DNA of 64,000 nt from Achromobacter pestifer (GTDB lineage: Bacteria; Pseudomonadota; Gammaproteobacteria; Burkholderiales; Burkholderiaceae_B), in NCBI RefSeq assembly GCF_013267355.1, contig NZ_CP053985.1, positions 62,001 to 126,000 of the forward strand. Reading direction: 5' to 3'. Position 1 is the first letter of the stretch, and every line of letters begins with the position of its first letter. Shown in pieces: positions 18,900-26,629 of this stretch. The notes under the pieces are model-generated. The model searched no databases. It saw only the letters and a list, made by a program, of their open reading frames with translations, and was not told the DNA's origin. A program made the position numbers and the translations under genes.

Positions 18900-20177
18900 A
18901 TGCCGCAAGCCACGCCCCCCATATTTCCTCCCCTGAACGCCGAGCGCCTCTGGGCCCGCGTCGAAACCCTTTCCCGATACACCCTGCCCGACGTCCCCTG
19001 GACCCGCCGCGCATTCTCGCCGCTATTCGATGAGGCCCGCGCCTGGCTGCGCGGCGAATTCGAGGCCGCGGGCCTGACGACCCGCCTGGATGCCGGCGGC
19101 AACCTGATAGGCACGCTGGCCGGGCGCGATCCCGCGCGCAAGCCCATCGCCATCGGCTCGCACTGCGACACCGTCATGGCCGGGGGCCGCTTCGACGGCA
19201 TCATCGGCGTGCTGGCCGGCATCGAAGTCGCCCACACCCTGCGCGAGCACGGCGTGCAACTGGACCACCCCTTCGAGGTCATCGACTTCCTGTCCGAGGA
19301 ACCCAGCGACTACGGCATTTCCTGCGTCGGCAGCCGCGCCCTCTGCGGCCAACTGACGCCCGACATGCTGCAGGCCCGCAACGCTGACGGCGAGACCTTG
19401 GCGGCCGGCATCGCCCGCATCGGCGGCGACCCGTCGGCGCTGGGCGCGCCGCTGCGCGGCCCCGGCGGCACCGCGGCGTTCGTCGAGCTGCATATCGAAC
19501 AGGGCCCGGTGCTGGAAAGCCGCGGCCTGCCCATCGGCGTGGTCACCAACATCGTTGGCATCCGCCGCGTGCTGATCACGGTGCAAGGCCAGCCCGACCA
19601 TGCCGGCACCACGCCCATGGACATCCGCCGCGACGCCCTGGTGGGCGCGGCCCGCATCATCGACGCGGCCAACCGCCAGGCCAGCGCGGCCAGCGGCAAT
19701 CCGCATTACGTGGTCGCCACCGTGGGCCGCCTGTCCATGACGCCGAACGCCGCCAACGCGGTGCCCGGCCGCGTCGAACTGACGCTGGAAATGCGCAGCG
19801 ACAGCGACGCCGTGCTGGACGCCTTCCCCGAGACCCTGATGGCTGGCGTGGCAGCGGACCTGACGGCGCTGCGCCTCTCGGCAAGCTTCACGCAGCTGAG
19901 CCGCGCCCGGCCCACCGACTGCACGCCGCTGGTGATGGACGCGGTGCAGGCCGCCGCCGATCAGCTGGGCTACGCCTCCATGCGCCTGCCCAGCGGCGCG
20001 GGCCACGACGCGGTCTACATGGCGCCCACCGGCCCCATCGGCATGATCTTCATCCCCTGCCTGAACGGCCGCAGCCACTGTCCGGAAGAATGGATCGAGC
20101 CCGCGCAGCTGCTCGACGGCACCCGCGTGCTTTACCAATCCGTGCTGGAACTGGACCGCAAGCTGCGCGCCGCCTGA
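18900..20177 (+). CDS. M20 amidohydrolase (allantoate amidohydrolase/N-carbamoyl amino acid hydrolase type)
   Basis: A 425-residue metal-dependent hydrolase of the AllC/HyuC group. Metal ligands are in GSHCDTV (about residue 81) and GGRFDGIIGV. The catalytic and bridging glutamates are in LSEEPSDYG, the third ligand region is ELHIEQGPVLE, and the last histidine is in GRSHCPEE. The lid domain carries GQPDHAGTTPMD. It would cleave an N-carbamoyl or ureido bond. It is not in the amidase/importer operon, but it belongs to the same kind of chemistry as the ureidoglycolate lyase 7 kb away. Confidence 0.9.
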   Translation: MPQATPPIFPPLNAERLWARVETLSRYTLPDVPWTRRAFSPLFDEARAWLRGEFEAAGLTTRLDAGGNLIGTLAGRDPARKPIAIGSHCDTVMAGGRFDGIIGVLAGIEVAHTLREHGVQLDHPFEVIDFLSEEPSDYGISCVGSRALCGQLTPDMLQARNADGETLAAGIARIGGDPSALGAPLRGPGGTAAFVELHIEQGPVLESRGLPIGVVTNIVGIRRVLITVQGQPDHAGTTPMDIRRDALVGAARIIDAANRQASAASGNPHYVVATVGRLSMTPNAANAVPGRVELTLEMRSDSDAVLDAFPETLMAGVAADLTALRLSASFTQLSRARPTDCTPLVMDAVQAAADQLGYASMRLPSGAGHDAVYMAPTGPIGMIFIPCLNGRSHCPEEWIEPAQLLDGTRVLYQSVLELDRKLRAA

Positions 20178-20197
20178 GGCCGGGGCATCCCTGCCGG

Positions 20198-20224
20198 GCC
20201 CGCGGGTATCTCCCGCCCGCGGGC
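20198..20224 (+). terminator. GC-rich hairpin after the M20 hydrolase
   Basis: GCCCGCGGG and CCCGCGGGC form a perfect 9-bp stem with a 9-nt loop 21 bp after the stop codon. There is no T-tract, so the terminator call is weak. Confidence 0.4.
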
Positions 20225-20287
20225 GCCGCGCTGCCATAATGGGCGCCTCGCGCCGCGACCGGCGCCCCTGCGCAGCCTGCCCCCTCC

Positions 20288-20623
20288 ATGGAACAGATAG
20301 AACTCAACGACAGCACCGCCGACCGCTACCTGCTGGATGCGTCCGGCCTATCGCTGCTGGTCTTCCACAGCCGCACCTGCGGCACCTGCCGCATCGCGCG
20401 CGAACAGCTGCCGCAGCTGGAACTGCCGGTGGAACGCGTGTGCTGGGTCGATGCCGGCGACAACCGCGGCCTGGTCGAACGCTATGAGGTCTTCCACCTG
20501 CCCGCCATGTTCGTGACCCGCGACGGCGCTTTCTTCGGCCCGGTCCAGTCGACCCTGGCGGAATGGGATCTGCGCCAGCAGATCGGCCTGGCCCTGGACA
20601 GCTACCCCGCCGAACTGCCGTGA
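20288..20623 (+). CDS. Thioredoxin-fold protein
   Basis: A small (111-residue) thioredoxin-like protein with the redox pair in SRTCGTCRIAREQLPQL (CGTC, about residue 30) and a cis-proline segment EVFHLPAMFVTRDG. It has no signal peptide, so it should act in the cytosol. Its stop codon overlaps the GTG start of the following DMT transporter (GTGA), so the two are co-translated. The partner protein is unknown. Confidence 0.82.
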   Translation: MEQIELNDSTADRYLLDASGLSLLVFHSRTCGTCRIAREQLPQLELPVERVCWVDAGDNRGLVERYEVFHLPAMFVTRDGAFFGPVQSTLAEWDLRQQIGLALDSYPAELP

Positions 20624-21558
20624 GCGCCGTCCAGCCCTTGCGCCGGCCGCTGGACGGGCTGGCGACCGGCGCCATGCTGCTGTTGTGCGTCTGCTGGGGC
20701 TTCCAGCAGATCGCCATCAAACTGGTGGCCGCGGACGTGTCGCCCATCATGCAGATCGGGCTGCGCTCGGCGTTCGCGGCGCTGGTGCTGGCCGTGGCCG
20801 TGTGGCGGCGCGAAGGCCTGCGCGCCCTCACTGACGGCACGGCGCTGCCTGGCCTGATCGTGGGCCTGCTGTTCGCCGGGGAGTTCCTGTTCGTCGCACA
20901 AGGCCTGGTCTACACCACGGCCTCGCACATGTCGGTGTTCCTCTACACCGCGCCCATCTTCGCCGCGCTGGGGCTGCACTGGCTGCTGCCCGAGGAACGC
21001 CTGAAACCCTTGCAGTGGCTGGGCGTGGCCATCGCCTTCTGCGGCATCGCCGTGGCCTTCCTGGGCAAGGGCCAAGCCGAAGGTTCCGCCGCCGCCCCGA
21101 ACATGCTGCTGGGCGACGCGATGGGGCTGCTGGCCGGCCTGTTCTGGGGCGCCACCACCGTGGCGATCCGCAAGACCTCGCTGTCGGAAGCCGCGCCTGC
21201 CAAGACGCTGCTCTACCAGATGGCGGTCGCCGCCATCACCCTGCTGGCATACGCTGCGGCCACCGGCAACGCGGGCTTTCGCTACACGCCATCGGCGGTG
21301 CTCAGCGTCGCCTTCCAATCCGTGGTCGTCGCCCTGTCCAGCTACCTGGCATGGTTCTGGCTGCTGCGCCGCTACCTGGCGTCGCGCCTGTCCATCCTGT
21401 CGTTCATGACGCCGCTGTTCGGCGTGAGCTTCGGCGTGCTCATCCTGGATGAACCGCTGGATGGCGGCTTCGTGCTGGGCGCCCTGCTGGTGCTGGCCGG
21501 CATCTCCCTGGTGAGCGGCGCCGAACTGCTGCGTGAGAAGCTGCGGCACGCCCGCTGA
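20620..21558 (+). CDS. DMT-superfamily transporter (EamA)
   Basis: A 312-residue inner-membrane protein with ten predicted hydrophobic helices in two EamA repeats; the first begins LLLCVCWGFQQIAIKLVA and the second GLLAGLFWGATTVAIRK. The GTG start overlapping the preceding TGA (GTGA) is preferred over the upstream in-frame start at 20563, which would lie within the thioredoxin gene. Probably a metabolite or drug exporter; substrate unknown. Confidence 0.9.
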   Translation: MSAVQPLRRPLDGLATGAMLLLCVCWGFQQIAIKLVAADVSPIMQIGLRSAFAALVLAVAVWRREGLRALTDGTALPGLIVGLLFAGEFLFVAQGLVYTTASHMSVFLYTAPIFAALGLHWLLPEERLKPLQWLGVAIAFCGIAVAFLGKGQAEGSAAAPNMLLGDAMGLLAGLFWGATTVAIRKTSLSEAAPAKTLLYQMAVAAITLLAYAAATGNAGFRYTPSAVLSVAFQSVVVALSSYLAWFWLLRRYLASRLSILSFMTPLFGVSFGVLILDEPLDGGFVLGALLVLAGISLVSGAELLREKLRHAR

Positions 21559-21569
21559 GCCGCCCGCCC

Positions 21570-22469
21570 TTATGGCCTGGGTCGCGGCACGGGCGCCGCG
21601 CCCAGGTTCAGCACGATCAGCGCGGCGCCGCCCAACACCAGGGCGAATCCCCACCAGTCCATGGCGGCGGGCCGGTCGCCCACCAGCGCCATCGCGCCCA
21701 GCACTCCCACCACCGGCACCATCAACGTGGTCAGCGCGGCCACCGTGGCGCTGACGCGCTCGCTCAGCACGAACCAGAGCCAGTAAGCGACGGCGGTGCC
21801 CAGGATGATGTGGAACGATAGCGCCGCCACCACGCGGCCGTTCCAGCCCTGCGTGGGGAATGATTCGCCCGCGATCAGCATGCCGACCAGGGCGCAGGCC
21901 GCGCCCACCGCCAACTGCCAGGCCGTGACGACGATGCGGTCGCCGGCCACCGGCCAGCCCTTCAGGTAGACCGTGCCGGCGGCCCAGCCGAAAGCCGCGA
22001 CCAGTGGAAAGATCAGGCCCTTGGCCGCGGCCGCGTCGTGTTCGCCGAAGACCGCGCGCAGCACCGGCCAGGCCAGGATGGCAACCCCGGCCGCGCCCAG
22101 CAGCAGCGCCAGCGCCCGGCGCCGGTCCAGGCGTTCGCCCAGCACCGCCCAGGCCAGCAAGGCCGACATCATGGGCATGGTGAAGGTCAGCACCGCCGCG
22201 CGCGAGGTGCTGGTGCTGAGCTGCGCCCAGGCCACCAACAGGTTGAAGGCCGCGACGGCGAGCAGGCCGCCCACGATGATGCCGCGCCACGACTCGCGCG
22301 GCGGCAGCAAGGCCACCCGCTTGGCGCGCGCCAGCAGCAATAGCAGCAGCGCGCCGCTGCCCAGACCGAGCAGGCGCAGCGTGAACGGCGGGAAGATCGA
22401 CAGGATGATCTTCACCGCCGGCCAGTTCAGGCCCCAGAACAAGGCCAGCGCAACCGGAATCAGGCGCAC
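21570..22469 (-). CDS. DMT-superfamily transporter (EamA)
   Basis: A 299-residue, ten-helix EamA exporter beginning with GTG (RLIPVALALFWGLNWPAVKI). It overlaps the end of the upstream acetyltransferase gene by 10 bp, so the pair form an operon divergent from the MocR regulator at 23312. It is convergent with the other EamA gene, 11 bp away. A MocR-controlled amine or amino-acid exporter is a reasonable guess. Confidence 0.9.
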   Translation of the reverse strand: MRLIPVALALFWGLNWPAVKIILSIFPPFTLRLLGLGSGALLLLLLARAKRVALLPPRESWRGIIVGGLLAVAAFNLLVAWAQLSTSTSRAAVLTFTMPMMSALLAWAVLGERLDRRRALALLLGAAGVAILAWPVLRAVFGEHDAAAAKGLIFPLVAAFGWAAGTVYLKGWPVAGDRIVVTAWQLAVGAACALVGMLIAGESFPTQGWNGRVVAALSFHIILGTAVAYWLWFVLSERVSATVAALTTLMVPVVGVLGAMALVGDRPAAMDWWGFALVLGGAALIVLNLGAAPVPRPRP

Positions 22470-23188
22470 GCGGCGCGCGCCTCTGCCGTCAGTTCGGACA
22501 GGCCCTGCCGCTGCCGGCCCTGCGCGTCGAAGTTGTCCGGGCTCAGCCAGCGTTCATAGGCGGCGCGCAGCGCCGGCCAGTCGCCGTCGACCATGGCGAA
22601 CCAGGCCGTGTCGCGGCTGCGGCCCTTGTACACCGTGGCCTGGCGGAAGATGCCTTCGAACTCGAAGCCCAGGCGGGCGGCGGCCGCGCGCGACGGCGCG
22701 TTCAGGCTGTCGCACTTCCATTCGTAGCGGCGGTAGCCCAATTCGTCGAAGGCGCGGCGCATCAGCAGAAACTGGGCCTCGGTGGCGATGCGGGTGCGCT
22801 TGAGCTGGCGCGAGAACGACACGAAGCCGACCTCGATCGCGCCGTTGGCCGGGTCGATGCGCATCAGCGCCAGCGTGCCGATGGCGCGGCCCGTTTCCAG
22901 GTCGATGATGGCGTGGTGCAAGGGGTCGTCGCCGGCCTGCGCCTTTTCCGCGAACGCGCGATAGGCCGCCAGGTCCGCGAAAGGCCCCACCGACATATAG
23001 GTCCAATCGCTGTCGTCCGGCGCCTGGCTGAACGCGTGGTACAGATCCTCGGCGTGGCGCTCGGCCGACAGCGGCTCCAGCCGGCAATAGCGGCCGACGA
23101 TGGGCGTCAGGGGCGGACGCGGACGCGCGGTCCAGCCCGTCATGTCCGGGCCGATGGGTTGCTGGTAAGCGTTGACGCGGGGTTGCAT
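22460..23188 (-). CDS. GNAT-family N-acetyltransferase (RimJ-like)
   Basis: A 242-residue acetyltransferase of the GNAT fold. The core includes RYCRLEPLSAERHAEDLY at the N-terminus, GTLALMRIDPANGAIEVGFV (beta4 region), then KRTRIATEAQFLLMRRAF, where the acetyl-CoA pyrophosphate loop would be, and NAPSRAAAARLGFEFEGIFR near residue 175. It is first in an operon with an EamA exporter and divergent from the MocR regulator. Confidence 0.88.
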   Translation of the reverse strand: MQPRVNAYQQPIGPDMTGWTARPRPPLTPIVGRYCRLEPLSAERHAEDLYHAFSQAPDDSDWTYMSVGPFADLAAYRAFAEKAQAGDDPLHHAIIDLETGRAIGTLALMRIDPANGAIEVGFVSFSRQLKRTRIATEAQFLLMRRAFDELGYRRYEWKCDSLNAPSRAAAARLGFEFEGIFRQATVYKGRSRDTAWFAMVDGDWPALRAAYERWLSPDNFDAQGRQRQGLSELTAEARAACA

Positions 23189-23249
23189 GCTACGGGACCT
23201 CTTCAGGTTGGCGCGCCGCCCGAAGGGACGGACGCAGTACGCATGCCCT

Positions 23250-23291
23250 CACGATATCGGAATCGTGGCATCATAAAAAGCACCACGATCC
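23250..23291. promoter_or_regulatory. Putative MocR operator
   Basis: In the 123-bp interval between the acetyltransferase and mocR genes, CACGAT occurs as a direct repeat (23250-23255 and 23284-23289), with an inverted copy ATCGTG between them (23262-23267). The inner pair extends to a 9-bp inverted repeat with one mismatch (23260-23268/23283-23291). MocR proteins are known to use direct repeats in such divergent intervals. Confidence 0.55.
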
Positions 23292-23311
23292 AGAATTTTA
23301 ATAGGGCCAAG

Positions 23312-24781
23312 ATGAACACCACCGCCCTGCTGTCCAGCCCGCTCACGCGCGGCCCCGGCGCGCTGCCGCGCCAGCGCCAACTGATCCAGCGCCTCAAGCA
23401 GGCCATCCTGGCCGGCCAACTGCCCGCGGGCGGCAAGCTGCCCTCGTCGCGCGTCTTGTCCGAGGAACTGGCCATCTCGCGCAACACGGTGCTGATCGCC
23501 TACGAGCAGCTCACGGCCGAGGGCTACGTGATCGCCGACCGCCAGGGCACACGGGTGGCGCCGCTGTCGGCCGCCGCCGCCATCGCCGCCAAGCGCGCGA
23601 CCCCGCCCGCGGACCAGCCGTCCCTCACGGCCAAGCGGCTGACGCGCATCGTGTCCACGCGCTACGCCCACGACGGCTCGCTGCCCATGACGCCCGGCAC
23701 CCCGGCGCTGACGCAGTTTCCCATCAACGCCTGGCGCCGCGCGCAGGACCGCGCGCTGCAAGCCGCCCCGGCCACCGCCCTGGGCTACGGCCATCCCGTG
23801 GGCGAGCCCGCCCTGCGCGAAGCCATCGCCCAATACCTGCGCGTGTCGCGCGGCGTGCGTTGCGACGCTTCGCGCATCGTCATCACCGAGGGCGCCCAGG
23901 GCGCGCTGGCGCTCTGCGTGCAGCTCCTGACCAACCCGGGCGACACCGCCTGGCTGGAAGACCCCGGCTACCGCGGCGCCAAGTCCGCCTTCCACGGCGG
24001 CGACCTGGACGTGGTGGCCATGCGCGTGGACGCGGACGGCATCGTGATCCCCGAAGGCGCCTGGCAGGAACGCCCGCCCCGCCTGATCCAGACCACGCCG
24101 TCGCACCAGTACCCGACCGGCGCGGTGCTGTCCCTGCCGCGCCGCCTGGGCCTGATCGAACGCGCCCGCCAGGCCGGCGCCTGGATCATCGAGGACGACT
24201 ACGACAGCGAATTCCGCCACCAGGGCGAACCGATAGCGGCGATGCAGGGCTTGGTCGAGGACGCGCCGGTGCTCTACGTGGGCACGTTCAGCAAAACCAT
24301 GTTCCCCGCGCTGCGCCTGGGTTTCGTGGTGCTGCCCGAAGCCATCGCCGCGCAGGCGATGCCATCCATCATCGAGATGCTGCGCGGCGGCCACCGGCTG
24401 GAGCAGCTGACCATGGCCGCCTTCATGGAAAACGGCCAGTTCTCGCGCCACCTGGGCCGCATGCGGCGCCTGTACCGCGAACGCCAGGGAGCATTGCGCG
24501 AGGCGCTGGCGGCGCACCTGGGGATCGAACACGAAGTCCTGGGCGGACACTCCGGGCTGCATCTGACGGTGCGGCTGCCTGAGGCGTACCCCGACCGGGA
24601 GATCGTGGAGCAGGCGCGCAAGATTGGCATGAATCCAGGCGCGCTGTCGTCGTTCGCGGTGGCGCCGCGGCCGGAAGATAACGGACTGGTAATCGGGTAT
24701 GGGAATACGGGGGCCGAGCGGTTTCCGGCGTTGGTGCAGAGGTTGAGGAAGGTGGTGTTGGCGGCGCGGCAGGCTTCGTAG
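23312..24781 (+). CDS. MocR-type regulator (GntR DNA-binding plus aminotransferase domain)
   Basis: A 489-residue fusion. The GntR winged helix covers about residues 15-80 (GKLPSSRVLSEELAISRNTV), followed by a fold-type I aminotransferase-like domain. The PLP lysine is in YVGTFSKTMFPALRLGFVVL, and EDDYDSEFRH carries the PLP-contacting Asp. It probably regulates the divergent acetyltransferase/exporter operon in response to PLP or an amino compound. Its last 35 or so codons are poor in C and rich in TTG/GTG/GGG/AGG, and the TAG stop lies inside CTTCGTAGGTCG, which recurs 40 bp downstream at the border of the repeat module. Confidence 0.92.
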   Translation: MNTTALLSSPLTRGPGALPRQRQLIQRLKQAILAGQLPAGGKLPSSRVLSEELAISRNTVLIAYEQLTAEGYVIADRQGTRVAPLSAAAAIAAKRATPPADQPSLTAKRLTRIVSTRYAHDGSLPMTPGTPALTQFPINAWRRAQDRALQAAPATALGYGHPVGEPALREAIAQYLRVSRGVRCDASRIVITEGAQGALALCVQLLTNPGDTAWLEDPGYRGAKSAFHGGDLDVVAMRVDADGIVIPEGAWQERPPRLIQTTPSHQYPTGAVLSLPRRLGLIERARQAGAWIIEDDYDSEFRHQGEPIAAMQGLVEDAPVLYVGTFSKTMFPALRLGFVVLPEAIAAQAMPSIIEMLRGGHRLEQLTMAAFMENGQFSRHLGRMRRLYRERQGALREALAAHLGIEHEVLGGHSGLHLTVRLPEAYPDREIVEQARKIGMNPGALSSFAVAPRPEDNGLVIGYGNTGAERFPALVQRLRKVVLAARQAS

Positions 24782-24824
24782 GTCGGGCATCGGCACTGGC
24801 CGCTACCGCAGCACTTCGTAGGTC

Positions 24825-24989
24825 GCCCAGCGGCGCGGGCGGCGAGGCGGCTCGCGCCCACGATTGCGGTCCGGAGCCTACGCTCCGGACTGCCCCGTCG
24901 TCATCCTCGTTGCCGCCTGCGGCGGCTGCCTTCGGATTCCCTCGGGCGCATCGAGGTTGCGAGCCGCCTCGCCGCCCGCGCCGCTGGGC
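24825..24989 (+). repeat. Hairpin module E1 (plus orientation)
   Basis: Two perfectly complementary 31-bp arms (24825-24855 and 24959-24989) enclose a 103-nt core. The core has a 9-bp hairpin GTCCGGAGC/GCTCCGGAC with loop CTAC (24869-24890), a second hairpin GCCGCC/GGCGGC (24912-24926), and the conserved blocks CCCCGTCGTCAT and GATTCCCTCGGGC. The module begins 44 bp after the mocR stop and reads in the same direction as that gene. Confidence 0.85.
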
Positions 24990-25051
24990 TGCCGCTGTCT
25001 TGGCTTGTTGCGCTGCTGGAGCCGTGGTCAGGGGCGACTCGTGAGCTGCCC

Positions 25052-25085
25052 GTATTAGTCGGCCGCCCGGGCGGCCGACCAATAC
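25052..25085. repeat. Palindrome SL-A of locus I
   Basis: Two 17-nt arms around GGCCGCCCGGGCGGCC pair with a single A-C mismatch at 25057/25080. The corresponding hairpin in locus II (44283-44316) has different outer bases that again pair, so the structure is kept while the sequence changes. Confidence 0.7.
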
Positions 25086-25218
25086 ATACGCGATTTATAA
25101 AATTCCTATAGTGCTCGCTACGCGAATACGGCGAATCGTCTGCCCATGCACCGACTCTTTTAAGGAACCGGTGACAAACAGCGCGCAGCGCCATCACCCC
25201 CCGCAAGACACCGCGTAA

Positions 25219-25253
25219 GCTCCCAGAGGCCGCCCGCGCGGCCGGCCGGGAGC
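25219..25253. repeat. Hairpin SL-B of locus I
   Basis: GCTCCC/GGGAGC forms the outer stem and GGCCGC/GCGGCC the inner stem. In locus II the outer stem is GCCCCA/TGGGGC, so two base pairs have changed on both sides. Confidence 0.65.
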
Positions 25254-25345
25254 GGGCCCCGCAAGACCTTTCGCCCCACCCCACCGATGGCAAGCACGCC
25301 AAGCACACCACCCGCCCCAGCACCCGTGAAGTTTCAACCGCCGGA

Positions 25346-25503
25346 GCCAGCCGCGCCGTGGGCCTGGGGCGAGCGGGGCGTCGATAAGCCCGAGGGAATC
25401 CGAAGGAGTCGCCGAAGGCGAGGATGACGACGGGGAAGCCCGGAGCGAAGGCTCCGGGCCGCAATCGTTGCCCCGCTCGCCCCAGGCCCACGGCGCGGCT
25501 GGC
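25346..25503 (-). repeat. Hairpin module E2 (minus orientation)
   Basis: Two perfectly complementary 34-bp arms (25346-25379 and 25470-25503) enclose a 90-nt core that is the reverse complement of the E1/E3 core type. It has the hairpin GCCCGGAGC/GCTCCGGGC with loop GAAG (25438-25459) and TCGCC/GGCGA (25409-25421). Read on the minus strand it follows the 98-residue membrane-protein gene by 46 bp, the same relative placement as E1 after mocR. Confidence 0.85.
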
Positions 25504-25549
25504 GCCTAAAGAAGAAAAACACCCGCAAAACGCGACACAAAAAAAACCA

Positions 25550-25846
25550 TCAATTAATCAACCCACCCAACACCAACACCGCCAAAAACCCCCAAACCAA
25601 AACCCCCAACAAACTCCGCCTCAACAACGCCTTGACCGCCGCCCAAAGCAACATCAACCCAATCGCCAACACCACCAGATTGAACACCGTCGGACTCATC
25701 CCCATCGCGCCCGACAGCCCCGCATAGAAGTCGCCCAGCGCGCCGCCGATTCCGCCCAGCAGCCACTTCAAGCCGGCAACGACGCCGCGCAACGCCTCGC
25801 CCAGCATGCCGCCCAGCGAAGCGAAGAAACCGTCCTCGGCCTGCAT
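25550..25846 (-). CDS. Small membrane protein of unknown function
   Basis: I do not recognise this 98-residue protein. The N-terminal half is Gly/Ala-rich and amphipathic (GGMLGEALRGVVAGLKWLLG), and two hydrophobic segments follow at about 53-73 and 78-97 (PTVFNLVVLAIGLMLLWAAV, LLGVLVWGFLAVLVLGGLI). Its ATG overlaps the stop of the upstream LysE gene by 1 bp, so it is co-translated with an exporter. The 3' third is extraordinary in base use: plus-strand 25553-25620 contains only two G, meaning two C in 68 coding-strand bases. Confidence 0.7.
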   Translation of the reverse strand: MQAEDGFFASLGGMLGEALRGVVAGLKWLLGGIGGALGDFYAGLSGAMGMSPTVFNLVVLAIGLMLLWAAVKALLRRSLLGVLVWGFLAVLVLGGLIN

Positions 25847-26478
25847 CAGCGACGGTTATCCATCAGCATGCGCACCGCCAGCGCGGCCAGCACCGTGCCC
25901 ATCAGCCAGCGCTGCACCACCATCCACAAGGGACGGCCCGCCAGGAACCCGGCGATGGAGCCGGCCATGATCGCGATCAGCGCGTTGACCGTCAGGCTGA
26001 TCGCCACCTGCGTCATGCCCAGCGCCAGCGATTGCGTGAACACGCTGCCGCGCTCGGGCTGGATGAATTGCGGCAGCAGCGAGACATACATGATCGCAAT
26101 CTTGGGATTGAGCAGATTGGTCACCAGCCCCATCGTGAACAGCGTGCGCGGGCTGCTCTTGGGCAGCTCGCGCACCTGGAACGGCGAACGCCCGCCCGGA
26201 CGCAGCGCCTGCCAGGCCATGTACAACAGATACAGCGCGCCGCCGATGCGCAGCGCGTCATAGGCGTAAGGCACCGCCATCAGCAGCGCCGTGATGCCGA
26301 AGGCCGCGCAGAGCACGTAGAAGATGAAGCCGACCGCCACGCCGCCCAGCGAAATCAGGCCCGCCTGCGCGCCTTGGGAGATGGATCGGGAGACCAGGTA
26401 GATCATGTTGGGCCCGGGCGTGAGCACCATGCCCAGGGCAACCAGGGCGAACGTCATCAGATGGGTAAGGTCGGGCAT
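25846..26478 (-). CDS. LysE-family translocator
   Basis: A 210-residue, six-helix exporter of the LysE/RhtB family. The family signature is LVALGMVLTPGPNMIYLVSR at the N-terminus, with GLVTNLLNPKIAIMYVSLLP in the middle. Start MPDLTHLM is chosen; the longer in-frame reading to 26631 has no membrane or family character. It probably exports an amino acid or homoserine-type compound and is followed by the overlapping small membrane protein gene. Confidence 0.9.
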   Translation of the reverse strand: MPDLTHLMTFALVALGMVLTPGPNMIYLVSRSISQGAQAGLISLGGVAVGFIFYVLCAAFGITALLMAVPYAYDALRIGGALYLLYMAWQALRPGGRSPFQVRELPKSSPRTLFTMGLVTNLLNPKIAIMYVSLLPQFIQPERGSVFTQSLALGMTQVAISLTVNALIAIMAGSIAGFLAGRPLWMVVQRWLMGTVLAALAVRMLMDNRR

Positions 26479-26629
26479 GATGGGCCGGCGCGAAGCCGCG
26501 CGGAAAGTGGAAACGTGAATCCACACCTTAGCGCAAAACTGTATCGGAACAGCGAACTTCCGGCCGGGGTTTGCGGACCAGTGGCGCCGGCGATACAGTT
26601 GTCCGGTTCCCACGCCTGGAGGGCCGGAC

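Larger units (their letters stand above)
24814..25515. repeat. Composite structured repeat, locus I
   Basis: This fills the 768-bp gap between two convergent genes and holds no credible gene. In order it contains hairpin module E1 (24825-24989), a conserved AT-rich block with CATACG and GAATACGG (25084-25131), hairpin SL-A (25052-25085), hairpin SL-B (25219-25253) and the inverted module E2 (25346-25503). The same parts in the same order recur at 44046-44940. Short ORFs across it are frame shadows of the inverted repeats. Confidence 0.85.

Noticed and set aside
24814..25515. CRISPR array or integron attC cluster
   Set aside because: There is no short repeat with regular spacers, no cas or integrase gene, and the conserved part is the loop core rather than the ends.
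24814..25515. Retron or group II intron RNA
   Set aside because: No reverse transcriptase is present near either locus, and no domain V-like stem or msr/msd arrangement could be recognised.
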